A stretch of 64,000 nucleotides of DNA, taken from Torymus aiolomorphi (taxonomy: Eukaryota; Arthropoda; Insecta; Hymenoptera; Torymidae). A program made the translations under genes and the position numbers. Positions within the stretch are counted from its first letter, which is position 1. Each line of letters begins with the position of its first letter. Of the stretch, positions 56,279 to 64,000 are shown piece by piece. The notes under the pieces are model-generated. The model did no database searches. It saw nothing but the letters and a program-made list of their open reading frames with translations, and was not told the origin of the DNA. The DNA is taken from positions 266,114,575-266,178,574 of the forward strand of contig CM070873.1 in NCBI GenBank assembly GCA_036365515.1. The letters are read 5' to 3'.

Positions 56279-57495
56279 TTATGTAGAATTTCCTTTTAAT
56301 TTTGGTTGACTAGTCGTGAAATGTGAATTTAAATGAATGAATAGTATAGCAGCTGCCATTCGTGATTGTAAATCATATTTTGCCAATTCATGAGACCATT
56401 CTACACTACCCCAATGAGATATCTGAAATGTGATTAAAATTCAATTTATTGCTATTGTATGGACAATATAAAACAGTATTTTACTTTTTATTATTATGAA
56501 GTACCTGAAATTCTTCCTCTAACCGAGAAAGAACAACAGCTTCTTCTACTGTAATCTTTCTTTCAGATGCTGCTAATGTTAAAATAACAGACTTTACAGT
56601 ATCTACTCCATACATAAAACCTATAAAGATTTTTTGTTTAGTTATTGGTTTAATTTAATTTTTAAATTGTTATGTGTAATAAAAATGTATTTAAATATAG
56701 GAGCTATCTTTTCATCATACTTTTCTATATTTACTAGTATGAATCCTCAAACATGCAAATTAATAGACATTATAGATAGTACAATTTGTATTCGATGTAT
56801 TTGAATTACATTTTTATTGTTTCAAGTTGTGTTGAATGAATATGTACCAAAAATTGAAGTTTTGTTATAGGATAATAAATGCTTTGTTATCTCATCTTTA
56901 GTGTATTGCGGTACATTAGGTGCATCTATGCTTTTTGTCTTCACAATATCAACTTGATAACGATCGCAAAACCACTGGATGAGAGGATCCCATTTTTGTT
57001 GTTGTAATTTATACAATTCATCTATTTCCTATAGTAATAAAATTTTTAATAAATCCATATAGTTAATGAGTCCATATATAAAATTTCTTACATTTTCATT
57101 TCCATTTGATTGAAAAAGCAACGTATCAGTCTCAAGAAAATTGACAATATAATTTGCTATGTCTAGTTTACTTAATTTATTTGGATTGTCAATAACCGTG
57201 CTACAAAGTGCTGTCTGCAATGTTTTTTTCAAACAGTATTGAAAGTAATTATTTTACATTATAATAAAGTATGACTTTTTAAACTTACTAAATGCATAAT
57301 ATTTCGATTAACAGCATCTCTTTGACTATCCCATTCATGAGCTATAGCTAAAGCTAATGGTTTACTTTGAACTTCAAATATTTTCCCAAGTGGTGTTTTT
57401 AATCTTTTTTGGTCTAACGTTATTTCATATTTATCACCATTTGATAATATACCTGTTTTTCTATAAAACCTTTTAACTGTTGCTGAAAATTTCAT
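56279..57495 (-). CDS. ATPAF2: ATP synthase F1 assembly factor 2 (ATP12), 5 exons
   Basis: Exons on the minus strand: 57495-57289, 57214-57092, 57028-56848, 56620-56505, 56422-56279. All introns are GT-AG with consistent phases, giving 256 codons. Diagnostic ATP12 blocks are visible: KRFYRKTGI, YEITLDQKRLKTPLGK, LALAIAHEWDSQRD, WDPLIQWFCDRYQVDI, FGFMYGVDTVKSVILTLA, ITVEEAVVLSRLEEEFQISHWGSVEWSHELAKYDLQSRMAAA. The family chaperones the F1 alpha subunit in the mitochondrial matrix. The N-terminus from the ATG at 57495 is short, with no clear targeting presequence. ATTTTCAG just after that ATG is also a good 3' splice site, so an upstream exon may supply the presequence. It converges on the eys-like gene; the two stops are 57 bp apart. 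Confidence 0.92.
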
Positions 57496-57896
57496 GATTC
57501 AGGTATATATAATATAAAAAATACATAGTGAGAAAATAAGATTGCTAATGTAACAAGATGACATTTTTAATATAAATAACAAAATAAATAAGAATAACGT
57601 AAAATTCAATGAAGAAATCTGCATTGGCTCCGACACCCTCTTAAATAAGATCTTTATCCACTTAAAAAAAAAAAGTTTTTGAATTTGAAAATGATTGAGG
57701 TTATATTTTAAAGAGGTTATATAAGTATTGAAATGAATAGAATTTATGATATTTATATAATCTTATGACTTGTATTCACCTATATATCTATACTGCGTAG
57801 GACAAGAAATTATTGTACGATATCGTAGACTAAACATTGTAATTAGTTTTAATGCTGCACCATTCAAACAAAACGTTTATTTTTTACTTTTTCTCC
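57496..57896. other. Upstream region of ATPAF2
   Basis: AT-rich. CGACACCCTCTTAAATA at 57629-57645 repeats the right tip and TTAA of foldback 1, probably a leftover end of that family. No gene or clear promoter motif seen; any first exon of ATPAF2 would lie here or further right. Confidence 0.45.
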
Positions 57897-57900
57897 TTAA

Positions 57901-58320
57901 GGGCCTTCACACAGCTCTGAGGAACAGATAAAAAGAACAAGAATAACATGGGTTATATATCTATATATACGAAGAACAGAAAAGGGCGCTACAGGCAAAA
58001 AGAAAAAGCAAAAGCACAGGAACAGATATAAAATTAACATGGATATGTATATCTATATATATATATATATGAGGAAGAGGAACACCTAGAAGGAACACCT
58101 AGATCTGTTCCTGTAGCTGTTCCTGTTCCTCATATATATAGATATACATATCCATGTTATTCTTATATCTGTTCCTGTGCTTTTGCTTTTTCTTTTTGCC
58201 TGGAACAAGACTCTTGTTCCTTGTGTATCTCGCTGTTCCTCGTATATATAGATATACTAACCCATGTTATTTTTGTACTATATATCTGTTCCTCAGAGCT
58301 GTGTGAAGGGCTGAAGGCCC
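57901..58320. mobile_element. TTAA-flanked foldback element 4
   Basis: Tips GGGCCTTCACACAGCTCTGA and the complement GAGCTGTGTGAAGGGC(TGAAGGCCC). TTAA is at 57897-57900; the right TTAA is missing where the R LTR begins. The arms repeat GTTCCTGTGCTTTTGC and TATATATCTATATATA. Confidence 0.75.
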
Positions 58321-58323
58321 TAC

Positions 58324-61048
58324 TGTTATGAACTGCGTTCGCATGAACGAGAATATTTAGGATCGTTCTACAATAATAATTTAGAATTCAAAAAATTAAT
58401 TTCAAAATAAATATTAAATGAATCAACCAACCAAATACCAAACGTTTTGAAACGTATTCCCATAAAATAAAAATCCGACGCAGATTTTAACTATAAAATA
58501 ATTAATTTGTTTAATTTTAGTTAGATAAATTATTTCAACCATTCAGTAAATAAATAATAAATAAATAATAAACGAATTTACGATAACTCGAATAGAAATA
58601 AATGATTCTAACGATAATACTAATTCCGTATGTAATTTAATAAATAATGGACAGATCATCAACAATTTGATAATTAATAGGGGAATAAATAAAAGAAGCT
58701 CGCTCAGTATGAAAAGCTTTTCTGGAAACTATTTATTACTCAAGGATTCTAGGAAATGGCAGGTGGCTGCAACGGTCAAGGCATTCAAGAACAAAGAGGG
58801 CGAGATAGTCGGAGTCAACGATATCAGGAATCCATTAGCGCCAACGGTCACCCAACGTGAATACAAATACTTCCGAGAAGCAGTAACGGCCATAGAACAC
58901 AAACAACAACAATTCTAGGAATCCATTAGCGAACGGAACTATTGCGCAGTAGAGCGCAACGGCGTAACGGCCCGAGCCATCGTCAACAACCAATTATGGA
59001 CTAGCGACGTCCCACGCCACTGGAGGGGCAGGTCCCGCTGCTCATCACTCTCGACCCTATCTTCAGGTTTGAGGTCCCTCCACCGCCGCTCTCTCTACTT
59101 CAGAGTGGGGGAGGCCTCTGAGGCAACTTAGCGTCCTTCAGCCTCTACACCATACTGTCCCCACTACCAACCTGGGGCTACTACGTCACAAAGCGCAACA
59201 GCCTACAGAGGAGAACCAATCAGGAGACAGGCACAAGCGCCGCAAGTCGAGAGGGCATTTTCGGCCAGGATCTGAGCATCCACAGGTGTTCCCCCACCAC
59301 GAAGCTCGGCCCGTGATTAAGAGAAGAGAGGGAAGCTCTCGGCCCTTCTAGGCACCTCTAGAACCGACTTCAAGAAGATTCAGCTTTTCGCCACCAGAGG
59401 AACTTGCTCCTCCCATACCCTCTCGTCAACGGCTCGGGGTCCGCGTCAGGGATATAAAAGAAGAGCTCCGGGCCGTCAGAGTCAGTCGCTACCGAGCACA
59501 TGAGACGCTTCGTAGCTCTAGACCTGGGTCGTTACCAATTCATTTGGTACTCTACTGCACATTGTGCATGTTGTGCCCAGAAGCTCTAACAATTGGTTTT
59601 CCAACTAGTCTGGTCTTTGTCACCATGTACGTTGCGCCGTTGAGCTTTTAGTCGAAAGTTATCAAGTACTCTAAGCTTTGTAACAATATTGCATCAGTGC
59701 GCGTAATCTGGCTCTATCTTATTGTCAGATTGAGTTTATATAGAGTCACGAACACATTAAAGTCATTAATTCAAGTTACTTTAATTCAATAAATTCCAAG
59801 TTAATGTAACGTCCGTGTTACAATGTCGCGAAAACGGTAAAGTAAACGCGATAAATGTTCCAGTTTCAGTTTACGCCTACACGTAATAACCACGGGAGTA
59901 GGAACGCGTGAAAATAGCTAATCGGACTACCAAAATAAACAATGCTAATGCGTGAAATTCATAAAGCGGCAAACGTCAGCGTCAGCAAACAATTAGAGAG
60001 ACAGAAAAAAGATAAGGATAGCGATCTACAGAGTTACTTACTTTGGGGCGGTTGCGGTTGGCTCGTTCTCTCAGTTAGCCCTCGGCAGTCTCAGGACCCA
60101 AGCGCAGCGGGCAATTCAAATGGCAGAAGGATAGGATCGTAAAAATAAAGTAACACTCCAAAAATGCAATTATGTGATGTTTATTAATTGCATAAAGTTA
60201 CATTAAAACTGTTACACACTGATTGTAGTCGAGATATAATATCAACAATTATTCGCGAGACTACAATCAGAGAAGCTTGACAAATATTTTAAGTTAATTC
60301 CACACGAAAATATTCTAAGTCAATTATACTCGAAATTATTCTAAGTAAATTCTACACGAAAATATTCTAAGTTAATTCTGCTCGAAAATATTCTAAGTCA
60401 GAATACAAAATGTCGGAAATTATTCTAAGTCCAATTGTTACAATTAAATAGTCGTCGGTCAAGGGCTTCGCCTTTCGAAACAAAAAGAACAAAAGCTTCT
60501 GCCTCGAGTGGAGGCGCGATGCGGCTTTTATACCCGCGTTTCTATCTAGGGCAGATACAAAGATAGGGGAGTGTAGGGTATCTCATCTTTTGCATGGGGT
60601 GGCAAAGATTTGGGTGGGGAATAAGGTTACTCGGGTTCAAATGTGGCGCTTGCCAAGGACAACGGTTGGATCGATAGGCGGTAAAGATACGGGTAAGGAC
60701 GTAAGGTAGGATTTGTTACCATGCGAACTGTGGCTCTCGCAGGTAACCCAGTTGCTACTAGGTGGCGTTACTGATAGGAAATAGGACTCATGGTAACATT
60801 GGTAACATGAAGGAAAAAAGGTTGTAGGGTGGTAAGGATAGATGGTAGCACGGGTGTCAAAAGTAGCGGTCAGTCGTGCTCGACGTGACATTAACTTTAA
60901 TCTTCTCGAGAGTGCTTATTTCAAACCTCCCGCAACTCCTTGTGCTTCAGCGCTTAATTGAGCAAACGTTTTCACATCCTGATTGGTCAACTTGGCGACC
61001 ATTGCAGAAGTGCCTTTCTGCTCGCAGTCCCCGACTCGGGTCGTAACA
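58324..61048 (+). mobile_element. Second LTR of family R, interrupted
   Basis: Starts TGTTATGAACTGCGTTC and ends GGGTCGTAACA, the same layout as 3680-31243. GATATAAAAGAAG (TATA) at 59456 and AGTCAGTCGCTACC (initiator) about 25 bp later mark the promoter; AATAAATTCC near 59789 may be the polyadenylation signal. Interrupted at 59805-60890. No target duplication is visible (CTAC against CTCT), suggesting a rearranged junction with the neighbouring foldbacks. Confidence 0.75.
59805..60890. mobile_element. Solo-LTR-like insertion, 1086 bp, TSD TTAA
   Basis: TGTAACGTCC at the left and CGACGTGACA at the right, with TTAA duplicated at 59801-59804 and 60891-60894. An AATAAA-type signal (AAAAATAAAGTAAC) is at 60143. 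Short repeats AATATTCTAAGTCAATT occur at 60311-60430. No convincing open frame. Confidence 0.65.
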
Positions 61049-61756
61049 CTCTGATCGCAACGCTACCTACTGTCAAAAGTGTTTTTTGTCAATTAAAATA
61101 ATTTGGGGCAATTATAATATAAAATTCGAGTTTTCGCACGTGTATTAGGTATTTAAGAAAACATTAGAACAGTTTTTACAAACTAAAGTCAATCAATAAA
61201 TGCGTATTTTGTAGAGAAACGCGGGGAGGAGCTTACCGTAACGTCCACTGGACGTTTGATTTTTCTCTACGAAACACAAGTTCATTTATTCATCTAAATT
61301 CATGAAACTTGTTTAAACGTAATCCTTATTAACTTCTACACATGCGAAAACTGAGTTTTGATGAATTTAAAATTTATAAGTACACCTAAATTAATGAAAA
61401 TACGTAGATGAAGTCATGGGAGCGCTGCGATCTATTCCGCAGTTGGGATTTAGGTAAGAGACAATGATGGACCCCCGGAGTTCGGAAACGGGAAATAATA
61501 AATAGATCTAGTTATTTTCAACCAGTGCTACGTTCAAGGCAGAGAATTTGCTTTAGTGAGTGACCGAATGTAAGCGCGACGTTGCAACGTATATTTCAAA
61601 GTCAAGTCAGGCTAGTCAGGCTGGCCCCATCTCCATGCTGCATTCTCAGCAAATTCTCTGCCTTGAACTTAGTGTTGGTCGAAAATAACTAGATCTAGTT
61701 ATTATTTCCCGTTTCCGCACACCGAGGGCCCATCACTGGGTAGAGAGCACTCTTAA
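61049..61756. mobile_element. Inverted copy of foldback 3, with a hAT-like MITE inside
   Basis: 61060-61450 is the reverse of 53770-54170; the right end GGTAGAGAGCACTC|TTAA is intact and the left end is truncated at the R LTR. At 61462-61738 a 277-bp foldback with tips CARTGATGGRCCCYCGG interrupts it. The flanks GTAAGAGA and GGTAGAGA suggest an imperfect 8-bp duplication. Confidence 0.7.
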
Positions 61757-61774
61757 GTCTTAAGGTTATTCTAG

Positions 61775-62229
61775 TGCATAGACCTGAGTCGGGGTCTGCA
61801 AGCAGAAAGGCGTTTCTGCAATGGTCGCCGTGTTAACCAATAAGATTGTGGGTTCGTTGTTCGATGAAGCGCTAAAGTGCAAGGAATTGCGGGAACTTTG
61901 AAATGAAAACTCGAACTCGAAGATATAAACTTTAACTCTGGAGTTTATTCAATTAATAAAATACTTGTAGACTTTAATAAAATAGATAAACTTTCAACCG
62001 TGACTCTATATACCATTCAAATGATCTTTAATTTATAAAAATTGCAACTGACTCTGAATTATTTTTCGAGACCATTCCAACATGGAGAAATCCCGATATT
62101 TTTCAAAGACAATGAATTTATGAAGTAGGTGAAATAAAAAAGGGGTTTTCTTTTTATAAACTTAAATAGGTGAATTTATTAAGTACGGGAAGGAAAAGCC
62201 TCACGGCATAAAAACCCTTAGAAGAATTT
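61775..62229 (-). repeat. Truncated R LTR fragment, reverse orientation
   Basis: GGTCTGCAAGCAGAAAGGCG...GTTAACCAATAAGATTG and AACCGTGACTCTATATA are the reverse of R LTR sequences near 61000 and 5230. The remainder to 62229 is AT-rich. Confidence 0.6.
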
Positions 62230-62451
62230 TGTTGGAAAAAGGGTGTAGAAATCTCAGTCCGCTGAGTGTCGCTGCGCTGCGCGCTCTCTCCCCTTCTCCC
62301 ACCGCTTCGTACAGCGCGGCTTGCTGAGCGCCGGCGCGCGCTTATTACTTACGAGCTAGAGTTGGACTAAAGTATATGTGCTTATCGTATTGTTTTTTTT
62401 TTTTTTTTTGAGATTTAGTATTGGCTTTGAGTATGTTTGATAAGTGTTATT

Positions 62452-62521
<70 letters not shown>

Positions 62522-62617
62522 GAGAGTTGGAGCTGAATAAATAATATTGTTTTGTGTAAAGGTTTGAAGTATTTTATTAACGAGAGAATTCCCATAAATA
62601 ACCTTGTAATCTCATGT

Positions 62618-62643
62618 GGTTATGGGCCCAGCACGCTTCCACT
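62618..62643 (+). promoter_or_regulatory. Primer-binding site complementary to initiator tRNA-Met
   Basis: 26 nt from GGTTATGGGCCCAGCACG onward are the reverse complement of the internal part of insect initiator tRNA-Met, from the D-arm side through the anticodon stem. This is the half-tRNA priming mode known for copia. Confidence 0.8.
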
Positions 62644-62873
62644 ACGCGCTTGGGCAATTCTCTTTATCTAATTAAGTTTAATTTGTGTCGTGAAATAAAG
62701 TAAAGTTGTATAAAGGTCGACTAGAAACAGCTCAGCCAGGCAACGGAGAGACGGAGAGCGGTTCACGTATGACCTTTGGCGGACGCGAGGCTGTTTTGTG
62801 TGAGTTTGGGTTTTCTCACCCAAAAAGCGACGTGTGACTTCGACGGGAACTTCTACAAGCAGATTTTCTAAAT

Positions 62874-62898
62874 ATGGAGAACGATTATAAGAACAGAG
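62874..62898 (+). CDS. Putative first gag exon, second copia-like element
   Basis: ATG plus 8 codons in all (25 nt), then GTAAGA. The phase is the same as at 5828-5864 in the first copia element. The downstream exon is not in the window. Confidence 0.45.
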
Positions 62899-63433
62899 GT
62901 AAGAGCTCTGAATACATATGAATACACGTATATAAGTCGACGCGAGTGAAATCTAAAAATTGGCGCAAGGGAAATCCGGATACTTTGACGCGAATAAAAT
63001 TGGAAAAATTAGACGTGTGAATAAATATCAAAATTTCCTTGGTGGAAGAAAGCAGGCTTAAATTCGAAGTGCATTTCATATTAAACAAAAACCTAGCATA
63101 TAACGAACTTTTCGAGAAACAAAAGTTCAGTGTTATCGAAAAGGTCAAAAGTTCTCCGAAAAGCCTGCGTGGTCGCGCGACACATTTAAACCGGTCAAAA
63201 CAAAATCGACGCGCGTGCGCGCCCGTGTGTATAAGTCCAGCGGCTACAAATGTATTTCGTGGCACTTTTATGTGACCGGCTACAGCCTAGTTCTTCTTAT
63301 ATATTTTGACCCGCTGAATCCAAAAAACTTGGGTATTTTGTCGAAAAGTGGCGCCATTAATTGTTATTAACAATTTTTTACAACAAATTGAAAAATTCAA
63401 CTTTCTTTAGGTTAACTGGCACATTCTGAACAA

Positions 63434-64000
63434 CCCCTATAGCTCCCAATATTGGAGCAACATTGCTCCAATACTGCTTTGTCATATTCCCCATATTCGC
63501 CAATATTTCCTCAACACTTTTATATATGGATGCTATATTGGAGCAATGTTGCTGCAATCCGTGATTTCCGTTTCACCATTGCTTTTTTAAAATGATGAGT
63601 CAGGCTCTCTGTTACAGCAATATTGCAGCAATATTGAGCCAATATTTCTCAACACGAAAGGAATATTATTTTTAAAATTATATTTTTATGCTGGGTTTTC
63701 TAATGACTTTGCAATATTGCAAGAATATTTGTACAATATATATGAACACTGGAAGAATGTTCCCGTTTGGCCACTGATTGTTGGAGCAATATTGCCTCAA
63801 TGTTGCTTTGACATATTCGCGACATTCCCCAAGGGGAAATTCACTAATGTATTTTGAAAATTGAGGCAATATTGCTCCAACAATCAGTGGCCAAACGGGA
63901 ACATTCTTCCAGTGTTCATATATATTGTACAAATATTCTTGCAATATTGCAAAGTCATTAGAAAAACCATCATAAAAATATAATTTTAAAAATAATATTT
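63434..64000. mobile_element. Partial copy of the CCCCTATAG palindromic foldback
   Basis: Begins CCCCTATAGCTCCCAATATT. The centre TTCCCCAAGGGGAAA is at about 63826, lacking the central TTAA of the 6642-7437 copy. The right arm is truncated by the window end. Confidence 0.85.

Larger units (their letters stand above)
62230..64000 (+). mobile_element. 5' end of a second copia-like element, runs off the window
   Basis: The LTR begins TGTTGGAAAAAGGG at 62230 and ends near 62616, with a 63-bp GA tract (62454-62516) and AATAAATAA near 62536. A primer-binding site follows, then a leader, then a gag start ATG at 62874 that reaches a splice donor GAG|GTAAGA after 8 codons plus 1 nt. From 63434 a copy of the CCCCTATAG palindrome begins and is cut by the window end. 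The LTR sequence differs from the first copia element, so it is a related family, not a copy. Confidence 0.7.

Noticed and set aside
59942..60142. 66-codon open frame in the 59805-60890 insertion
   Set aside because: No homology recognised, located in an LTR-like sequence, and length within chance expectation.

Overview
This is a eukaryotic nuclear window, most likely from an insect genome. Three spliced genes use GT-AG introns, and about two thirds of the window is nested transposable elements (TEs), foldback elements and satellites. The species cannot be fixed. The zinc-finger-bearing Flacc/ZC3H13 gene suggests a non-dipteran insect, possibly hymenopteran (inference, low confidence).

Layout. 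1-3675: end of a Ty3/gypsy element and AT-rich DNA with small inverted repeats. 3676-31247: one 27.6 kb stack of TEs inside TEs, resolved by target-site duplications (TSDs). A solo LTR (family R, TSD ACGT) was split by a Ty1/copia element (5318-31098, TSD AGTTC). That element's protease region took a deleted gypsy element (10395-12094). Its right LTR was split by a 16,481-bp composite DNA element (14496-30976, 8-bp TSD GTCGCAAC). The composite holds satellites in mirror-image arms plus its own passengers: a 3.1-kb LTR-type insert, a 1.1-kb solo LTR, a dead mariner and a CACGTG-rich foldback. The stack ends about 420 bp upstream of the first host gene.

31668-35917 (+): flacc/ZC3H13, the m6A-writer scaffold, 9 exons, 1082 codons. 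36240-46660: TE-rich spacer with a 2.6-kb foldback carrying a tRNA-like sequence in both arms, a broken unclassified transposase gene with inverted flanking repeats, tRNA-like SINE pieces and tandem repeats. 46666-56221 (+): eyes shut/spacemaker-like secreted EGF-laminin G protein, 12 exons, 1190 codons; its 4.2-kb intron holds three foldback elements, one with a 5S-rRNA-derived sequence in each arm. 56279-57495 (-): ATPAF2/ATP12, 5 exons, convergent with the previous gene, stop codons 57 bp apart. 57897-64000: more TTAA-flanked foldbacks, a second R LTR, and the 5' end of a second copia-like element whose primer site is a 26-nt complement of initiator tRNA-Met.

The host genes are unrelated in function (RNA methylation, extracellular matrix, mitochondrial assembly). 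The most unusual content is the composite satellite-armed transposon, a recurring class of TTAA foldbacks, and two foldbacks whose ends carry iterated CACGTGA.
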